Origin: Paenibacillus xylanilyticus
GTDB taxonomy: Bacteria > Bacillota > Bacilli > Paenibacillales > Paenibacillaceae
DNA length: 64,000 nucleotides
Direction of reading: 5' to 3'
Assembly: GCF_009664365.1 (NCBI RefSeq)
Contig: NZ_CP044310.1
Span: 2,243,001-2,307,000 of the forward strand
Shown here in pieces: positions 17,910-25,756 of the stretch (its first letter is position 1; each line of letters starts with the position of its first letter). The notes beneath the pieces were generated by a model. The model had not been told where the DNA came from. It saw nothing but the letters and a program-made list of their open reading frames with translations, and made no database searches. The translations under genes and the position numbers were made by a program.

Positions 17910-18968
17910 TCACGGCTTAAAAGTATAAAAATAACCGTCGTTCAACAGCGTGTCGATCGGAACGAAACGTCTTATGGAGGAATGCCCCCCAATCGCTACA
18001 TATTCCATTTTCTCCGAACCGTCATGCCCTCTCCAGACCTGGTATCCGGTAACCGGAAGAGGGCCTCCATATAATACATTGCGCTCATCTGCCGAGAAGA
18101 CGATGGCCTGATGGCTTTTCCACTGCTGTATTAACGGCTGCAAGTTTGTTACAGGGACGGCTTCCGAAGTAATCCACAAAAGATTATCGGCAGGATCAAA
18201 ATCCGGTTGCACGTTGATCGGATCCGCTGAAAAGGGTGCAACTTCGGGTAGTTCATCTGTCCCGGATTGGAGTTGTACAGTCACGGACAGCGTTGGAGAA
18301 GGAGATCGAGTATATTTAACCGGCGATTCACGCTCCAAGGCCTTTACAGCACCATTCGGTAATGTGTCACCGTTGGTTGCATCGATGTAGATGGTGCCAG
18401 CACCTGATTGCTCTACTTTCCAGTAGGCAAGAAGAGGGGAGGCATAACGCAACTGGATGTCTTCTGCATGTGACAACTCATTCAGACTCAGATTATGTCG
18501 TTGAAGAGACTGCTTCAGCAGAGAGAGGTCATACGGATTGTGTTCTCCCTGTCCGTACTCGCTTAGCTGCAGTTTCCCTATACGGTTAGCTGTGATGATC
18601 ATATATCCAACAGGTGTTCCATCGATATGAGCGTTTACAAGCCAGCTGTGCGTTCCGGGACCAAGAGGCGTAAAGTCTAGCTGCGCCCGGTTCCAGCCTT
18701 GGTCCATCTGTTGGAAGGAGCCCAAGGCCTTGACTTGTTGCAGAGCAAACTGCTGAACCGCAGCAGGAGCAAACGTGTCAGATGCAAGGGAAGCATGGCT
18801 TTTTGCAGTCGTTAATTGGTAGGAAAGTTCTGTAGTGGCAGCTTGCAGATCGAAGACATCTTCTGCCTGCAATGTTGTGGACAACGTTGTTAAACCCAAA
18901 AGACACATGACACCCACGCCTGCTGCCCGGCGGATGACAAGCCATGGCCTCTGAAAGATTCGGTTCAT
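17910..18968 (-). CDS. Secreted protein of unknown function
   Basis: Not recognised. 352 residues with a basic start (MNRIFQRPWLVIRR), one hydrophobic segment (about 15-33) and a possible cleavage after TLQA, so it is probably exported or membrane-anchored. The rest is a soluble alpha/beta region without an obvious catalytic motif. Blocks such as SWLVNAHIDGTPVGYMIITANRIG and YWKVEQSGAGTIYIDATNGD look like PepSY/YcdB-style repeats, which is only a suggestion. The start at 18968 is chosen because AAGAAGGTG lies before it; the frame extends 52 codons upstream without a good site. Confidence 0.65.
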   Translation of the reverse strand: MNRIFQRPWLVIRRAAGVGVMCLLGLTTLSTTLQAEDVFDLQAATTELSYQLTTAKSHASLASDTFAPAAVQQFALQQVKALGSFQQMDQGWNRAQLDFTPLGPGTHSWLVNAHIDGTPVGYMIITANRIGKLQLSEYGQGEHNPYDLSLLKQSLQRHNLSLNELSHAEDIQLRYASPLLAYWKVEQSGAGTIYIDATNGDTLPNGAVKALERESPVKYTRSPSPTLSVTVQLQSGTDELPEVAPFSADPINVQPDFDPADNLLWITSEAVPVTNLQPLIQQWKSHQAIVFSADERNVLYGGPLPVTGYQVWRGHDGSEKMEYVAIGGHSSIRRFVPIDTLLNDGYFYTFKP

Positions 18969-19148
18969 AATTAACACCTTCTTTTTCTGGAGTACATTAT
19001 GACGAACAGGGACGATTATTCGCTGCACGATCACTTCTAGGTTCATTCTAGTGGACAAGCCATGCAAAGGTTGCTGCAACCTGTCGGGTGGCTGCTCATG
19101 AATAAACACTACTTTTGCCGTCATTTGCTGGAAAAGTAGTGTCTGCGT

Positions 19149-20399
19149 CTATCTTAAATGAAACATGCCGCTGCTTATGGCCGTGACCTTCACTTTCGGC
19201 TCATACTGCCAGATCATTTCTGTCCGGCGGGTTTCGTATTGCAGTTTCATCGCTTCACGGTCCAGAACCGCCTGGCGTGCCTTCTCCTGCTCGGTATCCG
19301 TTTCCTCATCCAAAGGGACAGCCTGTTCAGCAGCAAGTTCGGCATCCGAGTGTGTCTCCAATCCAGCCATGCCTGCGGATATTCGATTCACAGGAGGGAC
19401 ATGGGAGTGATCCCCTGCAATAGTCTGAATTCTCATGGAATTCGTCCCGAGCTCTTGCCCGGTGGAAGCAGAATCACGACCAGCTCCTGAGGAATTGTCG
19501 TCTAATTCAACCTCAGGCGTATCCTCCCTAAGAACGGCTTCGTAATACGCATCAACCACAGCAAGTTCCAGGTCCAGTCGTGCCTTGGCCTGTTCTGCCC
19601 AACCATAGTCCAGTTCCAGAAGACGCCTTGTAAGGTGTGTCTCGAGTGCAGTTCCAGCATCCGATAGCGATACCTTGGCTGTCTGGACATGCATGTTTTC
19701 GGCCAGTCTTGGGCTGAGGTCTCGCCGGTTCAGCTTGGAACCAAATTTTTCGATAATTTCACCTGTACGAAGGGAGATGCCAAGAAAATGGAGCTCCTCC
19801 CGTTTCAAATCACAGGCAAATTCCACTTTGAAACATACACCAAGCCACGGTTCATATACTGCTGGTGCGGCTGCACGCAGCTGACGTTTGGGTGCCTGCT
19901 CAAACAGATTCACAAATGCGCCGCCTTCACGGGCTGCCTCGAAAATCTGCTGCAGTCTGCGACTGCCATAGACGACGTCTTCACGCAGGATGCGCCCAGG
20001 CCCGAGCTGCGGCAGAGCTGGAGTAATGCCGAAATAGCGGCCAAGAATGGTTTCTTTAGGTGCATCTGCTTCAGAACCAGAACCCGGGTTGCCTGGGCCG
20101 ACAGGTCCATTCTGACTTGCAGAGAGCGAGGGAGATGCCTGAGCGGCTCTGGCTTCTGCAGCATCGATAGCTTGCTGATACGCTGCCGGATCAAATACGA
20201 ACGTAAAGGACATCGTCTCAGCCGGAGCTCCAGTGCGCTCAACAAATCCCCAATAGTACGGACGGTTGGTTAATGCCTTGTCCGCTTCCGGCGATAATTT
20301 AACGGTTATATGTGCAGGAGAACGCTCCATGATCTGGCATTCCAGGGCTTCGAGATAGGTTGTCACATAGGCCTGAACTTCTTGGGGTGACATGGTCAT
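19149..20399 (-). CDS. yqhG: YqhG family protein with low-complexity insertions
   Basis: Homologue of Bacillus YqhG, a protein of unknown function encoded beside the SNF2 helicase YqhH, as here. At 416 residues it is clearly longer than the roughly 260 expected. Conserved parts are MSPQEVQAYVTTYLEAL, ITVKLSPEADKALTNRPYYWGFVERTG, GRYFGITPALPQLGPGRI and EPWLGVCFKVEFACD. The extra length comes from a Ser/Gly/Pro-rich stretch (about 88-118) and a longer acidic low-complexity insert near the C-terminus (about 300-370). GGAGG lies 9 nt before the ATG inside the end of yqhH; the two genes are 2 nt apart and surely cotranscribed. Confidence 0.82.
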   Translation of the reverse strand: MTMSPQEVQAYVTTYLEALECQIMERSPAHITVKLSPEADKALTNRPYYWGFVERTGAPAETMSFTFVFDPAAYQQAIDAAEARAAQASPSLSASQNGPVGPGNPGSGSEADAPKETILGRYFGITPALPQLGPGRILREDVVYGSRRLQQIFEAAREGGAFVNLFEQAPKRQLRAAAPAVYEPWLGVCFKVEFACDLKREELHFLGISLRTGEIIEKFGSKLNRRDLSPRLAENMHVQTAKVSLSDAGTALETHLTRRLLELDYGWAEQAKARLDLELAVVDAYYEAVLREDTPEVELDDNSSGAGRDSASTGQELGTNSMRIQTIAGDHSHVPPVNRISAGMAGLETHSDAELAAEQAVPLDEETDTEQEKARQAVLDREAMKLQYETRRTEMIWQYEPKVKVTAISSGMFHLR

Positions 20400-20401
20400 G
20401 G

Positions 20402-22162
20402 TCAGTGTCCTCCTTTGCCCAGATCCAGTAGGGAGACGGTCGGCACTTCATCGGCGACTTCACGCTGAATGGAATTCAGCGATTGTCCAAGCGAATCCAT
20501 TTTGCGGCGAATATCATCTTCGTTTTGGGATTCGAGCATGATCTTATAGAGACTCTTTTCGATGGATTCCTTTTTTTCGAGCCGTTCCAGAATAACATCC
20601 AGTCCGCCGATGACCATCTCGAACATGTTGATCTTTTCATGCAGCAGATTCAGGATATGTTCTTCAATTGTGCCTGTCGTCGACAGATTGTAGATGTTGA
20701 CGTCATTTTGCTGTCCCAGCCGATGTACCCGGCCAATTCGCTGCTCTACGCGCATGGGGTTCCAGGGCAGGTCGAAATTAATCATGTGATGGCAAAATTG
20801 AAGGTTAATGCCTTCACCACCGGCTTCGGTTGCTATCATGGCCTGGACACGGCCTCGGAACAGGTCCATCATCCAGTCCTTTTTCCCCCGGTTCATGCCG
20901 CCACGATACGGAACAGCCGTGAGTCCGTTGTTGCGAAAATAATTCAGCAGATACTCCTGCGTGGCCCGGTATTCGGTGAAAATGATGACTTTCTCATTCA
21001 TGTTTCGAATCAGTTCCATCGTTTTCTCGGCCTTCGTATTTTCCTTAATGGCCTTGATATCGGCAACCAGATCCCAAATTTTGTCCCGGAGCGGGGAGTC
21101 AAGCGGGAGCTTCTTGGACAGATTGACCAGCGTAACAAATACTGCATCCCGGCTGCTGCACACTTCCCGCTGTAGCGTAACAAGTGAGAGCATGCTGCTC
21201 AGGTTTCCACCAGCCTCCTGATATTGATCTTTAACAAAAGAAGTTACCCCATCGTAAAGTGCCTGTTCTTCCGGAGATAGCTGCAAATTCACATTGGAAA
21301 CATTCCGCTTGGTGAACTGGACTGGTCCTTCGCCACGGCGGTTCCGGATCATGACTTTGGACAATTCGTCCTTGAGCTGTTCCTGGTTTTTGGGGATTCG
21401 CTTATCCACGACAAAGTTGGCAGCAAAGTCACCTTGACGACCGAGCTGGCCCGGTTTCAACAAGTTTATTAGATTGAACAGCTCGCTCATGTCATTTTGT
21501 ACTGGTGTAGCGGTCAGCAGCAGACAATATTTTTTTCGCAGTTTCAGCATGAATTGATAGTTGGTCGTTTTTTTATTTTTGAGTTTGTGGGCTTCGTCAA
21601 TAATGATCATGTCATAGTCCGTACTCAGCAAGATGTCCTTATGCGGATCTCGCTTAGCCGTATCCATGGAAGCCACAACCACTTCATTTTGCCAGGAATA
21701 GGCCTTTTTCTGCGCAACGGCGGGAATGCCAAACTTTGAATTTAGCTCTCTTACCCATTGGAGTACAAGGGATGCAGGCACGAGTATGAGAACCTTGGAT
21801 ACGAGACCGCGGACCATATATTCTTTCAAAATCAGACCGGCTTCTATGGTTTTTCCCAGACCAACCTCATCAGCAAGAATGGCACGGCCTGACATTTCAA
21901 ATAATACTTTGCGTGCAGTGTCCATCTGGTGCGGAAGCGGGGTCAGTCCCTGCAAATGCTTCAGACACTGTATTTCATCAAAATTGGGAATCAGATTGGT
22001 CTCTTCCGCTTGAATGCCGAGCTGAAAGAGTCTGTAATCTCCCCAAGGACCGCCTTTATCGAGCCGTGACTCCAGTTGGGTCAGCCAGCTGCGATCGATT
22101 TCGAGCGGAACGGGCAGTTCTGCTGCAGGTTGATTCATGTGAAGCGGATGTTTCCGGTTCAT
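20402..22162 (-). CDS. yqhH: SNF2-family DEAD/DEAH helicase (YqhH)
   Basis: SWI2/SNF2-type ATP-dependent translocase, 586 residues, similar to Bacillus YqhH. Motif I LADEVGLGKTIEAGLIL (about 96-112), motif II DEAH (about 189-192), motif III LLTATPVQND, and the C-terminal RecA domain with IATEAGGEGINLQF and motif VI RIGRVHRLGQ are all present, so the ATPase looks intact. It may remodel protein-DNA or protein-RNA complexes like RapA; its target is unknown. GGGGAGG lies 8 nt before the ATG at 22162; an ATG eight codons earlier has no site. In Bacillus the divergent neighbour is the gcvT glycine-cleavage operon; here it is nrdJ. Confidence 0.88.
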   Translation of the reverse strand: MNRKHPLHMNQPAAELPVPLEIDRSWLTQLESRLDKGGPWGDYRLFQLGIQAEETNLIPNFDEIQCLKHLQGLTPLPHQMDTARKVLFEMSGRAILADEVGLGKTIEAGLILKEYMVRGLVSKVLILVPASLVLQWVRELNSKFGIPAVAQKKAYSWQNEVVVASMDTAKRDPHKDILLSTDYDMIIIDEAHKLKNKKTTNYQFMLKLRKKYCLLLTATPVQNDMSELFNLINLLKPGQLGRQGDFAANFVVDKRIPKNQEQLKDELSKVMIRNRRGEGPVQFTKRNVSNVNLQLSPEEQALYDGVTSFVKDQYQEAGGNLSSMLSLVTLQREVCSSRDAVFVTLVNLSKKLPLDSPLRDKIWDLVADIKAIKENTKAEKTMELIRNMNEKVIIFTEYRATQEYLLNYFRNNGLTAVPYRGGMNRGKKDWMMDLFRGRVQAMIATEAGGEGINLQFCHHMINFDLPWNPMRVEQRIGRVHRLGQQNDVNIYNLSTTGTIEEHILNLLHEKINMFEMVIGGLDVILERLEKKESIEKSLYKIMLESQNEDDIRRKMDSLGQSLNSIQREVADEVPTVSLLDLGKGGH

Positions 22163-22364
22163 GGTGATGCCTCCCCTGCCATACATGATGACGTTTTATT
22201 CGTAGGTCATAGTATGGACGAATGAGAGGCAGTTCATAACCAACCTTCAAATAAGGTGCGAATCCGAGCTGTTATGTCCCAAAAAAATTCACAAATTTTG
22301 AATGAGAGAGTCTGATGGCGTATGAGCGAGCTAGTCCAAGTACAGGGCGAATAGAAAGGACAGC

Positions 22365-22380
22365 TGTGACTTAAGTCACA
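22365..22380. promoter_or_regulatory. Crp/Fnr-type palindrome upstream of nrdJ
   Basis: TGTGACTTAAGTCACA is a perfect 16-bp palindrome with the TGTGA-N6-TCACA form used by Crp/Fnr-family regulators, including Bacillus Fnr. Its centre is about 43 nt before the start site predicted from the -10 at 22404, the position typical for activation at promoters with a weak -35. Confidence 0.6.
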
Positions 22381-22385
22381 TGGAA

Positions 22386-22401
22386 AATCAATATATGGTG
22401 T
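22386..22401 (+). promoter_or_regulatory. NrdR-like box 1
   Basis: AATCAATATATGGTGT agrees with the NrdR box ACACWATATATWGTGT at 13 of 16 positions. It lies just upstream of the -10 of nrdJ. Confidence 0.55.
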
Positions 22402-22403
22402 AC

Positions 22404-22409
22404 TATACT
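22404..22409 (+). promoter_or_regulatory. Probable -10 element of nrdJ
   Basis: TATACT lies between the two NrdR-like boxes. The DNA 17 nt upstream (about 22381) is not a good -35, consistent with an activated promoter. Confidence 0.45.
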
Positions 22410-22418
22410 GAATATAAA

Positions 22419-22434
22419 TCACTATATGTGGTGT
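22419..22434 (+). promoter_or_regulatory. NrdR-like box 2
   Basis: TCACTATATGTGGTGT agrees with the NrdR consensus at 13 of 16 positions. It starts 33 bp after box 1, close to the three-helical-turn spacing usual for paired NrdR boxes. Confidence 0.55.
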
Positions 22435-22497
22435 TTTGGCATAATTTAAACACATAATAGAAATGTAATGGGATTTTTGGGGAGGCTGTCAAACATA

Positions 22498-25149
22498 ATG
22501 AATTCGAACAAATTGTCGCACAAGTTGGAAGGACTAAGTGAAAAAATATTTTTGGACCGTTATGCCTGGAAGGATGCCGATTCAAACCATGCCAAGGTAG
22601 GAGATGTTGTACTTGTTCTGACGAAAGATGACCCGAAGTTTCCGACAAAGGAAGTGGGGGAAATCATCGAACGGCAGGGTCAGACGGTGAAAGTGAAGAC
22701 TCGCAGTGGAGAAACGATCCAGACGGAAGTGGAGAAGCTGACACTTAATATAGAAAAAACACCGGAGGAGATGTGGGACCGGCTTGCAAGAGCGATGGCA
22801 TCTGTAGAATCCACTCCAGAAGAACAGCAAAAATGGCAATCCAAGTTCCGGGCTGTACTGGACGATTGGAAGCTGGTTCCGGGGGGCCGAATTGCTGCTG
22901 GTGCGGGTGCTAGCGATGAGCTGACCCTCTTTAACTGTTATGTTATACCTTCTCCACAGGACAGTCGGGGTGGCATCATGAAAACGTTGACTGAAATGAC
23001 AGAGATTATGGCTCGCGGTGGCGGTGTTGGCATCAACTTGTCGTCACTCCGTCCACGTCGTGCAGTTGTTAAAGGGGTCAATGGATCTTCCAGCGGTTCG
23101 GTATCCTGGGGCGGCTTATTCAGTTATACCACTGGACTGATTGAACAGGGAGGCAGCCGCCGGGGAGCACTTATGCTGATGATGAACGACTGGCATCCGG
23201 ATGTGATGGATTTTATTACGGTCAAACAAACGATGGGGCAGGTTACCAATGCCAATCTGTCCGTATGTGTGAGCAACGCATTTATGGAAGCCGTCAAACA
23301 GGACGGGGACTGGGAACTTGTTTTTCCGGATACGAGCGACCCCGAGTATGATAACGAGTGGAATGGGGATCTGCAGCAATGGAGGGAAGCCGGGCGCCGG
23401 GTTATCCATTACCGCACAGTAAAGGCCCGGGAAATATGGCGTACAATTATCGAATCAGCCTGGAAATCAGCAGAGCCGGGTGTTGTCTTTATGGAGTATT
23501 ACAATCAGATGTCCAACAGCTGGTATTTTAATCCGATTATATGTACCAATCCATGCGGCGAACAAGGCCTGCCAGGATGGGGCGTCTGCAATCTATCGGC
23601 GATCAACTTATCCAAATTTTACGATGAAACCAGCCATGATGTAGCGTGGCAGGAGCTTGCGGAGACAACACGCATTTCAGCCAGATTTTTGGACAATGTG
23701 ATTGATGCGACACCTTATCATTTTGAGGAAAATCAGAAGAATCAGCAGCGGGAGCGCCGGGTTGGTCTTGGCACGATGGGTCTCGCAGAGCTGATGATTA
23801 AACTACGCATCCGGTACGGCAGCCCGGAGTCGCTGGAATTTCTGGATAAACTGTATGGCTTTATCGCAAAAGAAGCATACCTCGCATCAGCAGAGATTGC
23901 GGCCGAGAAGGGAGCATTTCCTGCCTTTGAAGTGGAGCCGTATTTACAGAGCGGATTCATGAAAAATCTGGTCGGGACTTATCCGGAAGTGGGAGAGGCC
24001 ATCCGCAAGCAAGGCGTTCGTAATGTAACGCTAATTACGCAGGCCCCAACAGGAAGTACCGGAACGATGGTGGGTACGTCGACAGGGATCGAACCTTACT
24101 TTGCTTTTAAATATTTCCGTCAAAGCCGCCTCGGTTACGATGAGCAGTTCGTCCCTATTGCCCAAGAGTGGCTGGATGAACACCCTGGAGAGGAACTTCC
24201 TGACTATTATGTAACGGCGATGGATCTGTCAGCAGAAAATCATATTCGGGTACAGGCAGCGATTCAACGATGGGTGGACAGCTCCATTTCGAAGACGGCC
24301 AACTGTCCGGCTGATTTTACGGTTGAAGATACAGCACAGTTGTATGAGCTTGCTTTTGATCTCGGTTGTAAGGGAGTCACGATCTACCGGGACGGCAGCC
24401 GCGATGTACAGGTCCTATCCACCACGAAGAAGGAAGAGGGGAAGAGCGAAGTAAGCGATCAAACAAGTGTGACAGAAACGGTAAAAGATACGGTAAAAGA
24501 AACAAGTGCTGCAAACGAAACGATAGCCTTTTCGTCCGCACCTCAAGAGACAGAAACCGAGACCGAGGGCAAAACAAGCGCGGCGGCTTCGTCTGCTGCC
24601 AAAGTACTGGATAAACAGTACAAGAGTCGTCCGCAGGTGCTGAGGGGAGCAACGTACAAAATAAATACTCCGTTTGGCATGGCTTATATTACGATTAACG
24701 ACCTTGGGGGCATTCCGGCGGAGATCTTCCTGAACGTGGGTAAAGCAGGTTCGGATGTATTCGCCATGGCGGAAGCGCTGGGAAGAGTATGCTCCCTGTT
24801 CCTGCGATATGGTGATCACGGACATAAAGTGGAGCTTCTTATCAAACATCTCAAAGGCATCGGTGGTTCGGGAGCGATTGGCTTTGGTGTGAACCGGGTA
24901 GAGTCCATCGCAGACGCAGTAGCGAAGGCGCTCGAGAGTCATGTACAGAGCACCCCTCAAGAGAGTGTATCTACTAATGAAGAGGCAGGCCAGAGTTTGG
25001 ATCGAATTTCTGAATCGGTGATTGTGGACGAACCGTTATTAACCTATACAGCGTCGAGAGATTTGTGTCCTTCCTGTGGTTCAGCTTCATTGATTAATAT
25101 TGAAGGCTGCAAGACTTGCAGCCAATGTGGATATAGCAAATGTAATTAG
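22498..25149 (+). CDS. nrdJ: Class II (adenosylcobalamin-dependent) ribonucleotide reductase
   Basis: Reduces ribonucleotides to deoxyribonucleotides with a B12-generated thiyl radical, independent of oxygen. 883 residues: an N-terminal extension (about 1-85), the catalytic barrel with C147 in LFNCYV and C364 in GVCNLS as the reducing pair, NPCGEQ with radical C353 and E355, the substrate-phosphate block TQAPTGSTGTM, then a charged linker (about 640-700), a TSCPD domain from about 706, and a C-terminal cysteine cluster (CPSCG at 857-861 onward) for zinc or re-reduction. GGGGAGG is 12 nt before the ATG at 22498; an ATG ten codons upstream lacks a site. No nrdA/nrdB genes are in view. Confidence 0.93.
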   Translation: MNSNKLSHKLEGLSEKIFLDRYAWKDADSNHAKVGDVVLVLTKDDPKFPTKEVGEIIERQGQTVKVKTRSGETIQTEVEKLTLNIEKTPEEMWDRLARAMASVESTPEEQQKWQSKFRAVLDDWKLVPGGRIAAGAGASDELTLFNCYVIPSPQDSRGGIMKTLTEMTEIMARGGGVGINLSSLRPRRAVVKGVNGSSSGSVSWGGLFSYTTGLIEQGGSRRGALMLMMNDWHPDVMDFITVKQTMGQVTNANLSVCVSNAFMEAVKQDGDWELVFPDTSDPEYDNEWNGDLQQWREAGRRVIHYRTVKAREIWRTIIESAWKSAEPGVVFMEYYNQMSNSWYFNPIICTNPCGEQGLPGWGVCNLSAINLSKFYDETSHDVAWQELAETTRISARFLDNVIDATPYHFEENQKNQQRERRVGLGTMGLAELMIKLRIRYGSPESLEFLDKLYGFIAKEAYLASAEIAAEKGAFPAFEVEPYLQSGFMKNLVGTYPEVGEAIRKQGVRNVTLITQAPTGSTGTMVGTSTGIEPYFAFKYFRQSRLGYDEQFVPIAQEWLDEHPGEELPDYYVTAMDLSAENHIRVQAAIQRWVDSSISKTANCPADFTVEDTAQLYELAFDLGCKGVTIYRDGSRDVQVLSTTKKEEGKSEVSDQTSVTETVKDTVKETSAANETIAFSSAPQETETETEGKTSAAASSAAKVLDKQYKSRPQVLRGATYKINTPFGMAYITINDLGGIPAEIFLNVGKAGSDVFAMAEALGRVCSLFLRYGDHGHKVELLIKHLKGIGGSGAIGFGVNRVESIADAVAKALESHVQSTPQESVSTNEEAGQSLDRISESVIVDEPLLTYTASRDLCPSCGSASLINIEGCKTCSQCGYSKCN

Positions 25150-25740
25150 AGGGATAGACATCAGCCAGGTTGAGTGCTGAGAAACATACTGTAAGGGTGA
25201 CCAGCACTTTGGTCGCCCTTTTTGTATGAGCTGACGTAGACTCAGCGGGTTTCAAGGGATGATTACAACTTGAAGATTCCGGGAATGAAGAAAGGACTCG
25301 TCCTTTTCACCTCCAGAGTCCTAGGCACCTAGAAGCATTTATGGGCAAAACTTTCAATCCGGCGGGGGATAGGTTTATAATGGATTGTGGCTGCTGAGGA
25401 AGTGGGCGGTCTTTTTGTATTGATATGGCAGTGAGGTAATATTAACCAGCCCAAGAAAAAGACTGTATTAAACGACAATTTTGGAGTATGATTTTACAGC
25501 TATATAAGCTGGCAGGAAAGGTTACATCGTTTCACCACTTTGTAACTACTGCTGTAATTTATCTCACTGCGCTTGAGCGTATAATGCTAAACGTGAGTGT
25601 TGATCGATATATTGGAAATGAATGACGAAAGGTGCAATACGTATGTTAATGACAACCAGAATCACGATGCGAAGCCAAGTTGATTTGCAACTGCCCCAGA
25701 CATCCACGATGTGGGCCCGAAGCAACAAGGAGGGGCGCGA
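25150..25740. other. 591-nt intergenic region before acyltransferase gene
   Basis: Holds the nrdJ terminator (25193), a 7-bp inverted repeat AGGACTC/GAGTCCT (25293-25322), a promoter-like pair TTCAAT/TATAAT (25353-25381) followed within 40 nt by a weak hairpin and TTTTT (about 25415), a further TATAAT at 25580, and a 37-codon ORF at 25643. No known riboswitch or RNA gene was recognised. Confidence 0.5.
25193..25224 (+). terminator. Intrinsic terminator of nrdJ
   Basis: AAGGGTGACC / GGTCGCCCTT (one G-T pair) with an 8-nt loop, followed by Ts. Confidence 0.8.
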
Positions 25741-25756
25741 ATGTCACAAACGTTGA
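25643..25756 (+). CDS. Possible 37-residue leader ORF
   Basis: ATG-started short frame ending TGA at 25756, so it overlaps the start of the acyltransferase gene in another frame by 16 nt. AAAGGTG lies 8-9 nt upstream and a TATAAT at 25580 could provide transcription. The peptide is Thr/Arg/Gln-rich with no recognised motif. It could couple translation to the downstream gene, or be chance. Confidence 0.25.
   Translation: MLMTTRITMRSQVDLQLPQTSTMWARSNKEGRECHKR

Larger units (their letters stand above)
22163..22497. other. 335-nt divergent regulatory region between yqhH and nrdJ
   Basis: No gene. It holds a 16-bp Crp/Fnr-type palindrome, a -10 element and two NrdR-like boxes, all in the 110 nt before nrdJ. 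No cobalamin riboswitch was recognised. The yqhH-proximal half shows nothing clear. Confidence 0.6.

Noticed and set aside
22187..22360. Cobalamin riboswitch upstream of nrdJ
   Set aside because: Looked for because the enzyme uses B12, but no B12-box-like sequence or fitting stems were found.
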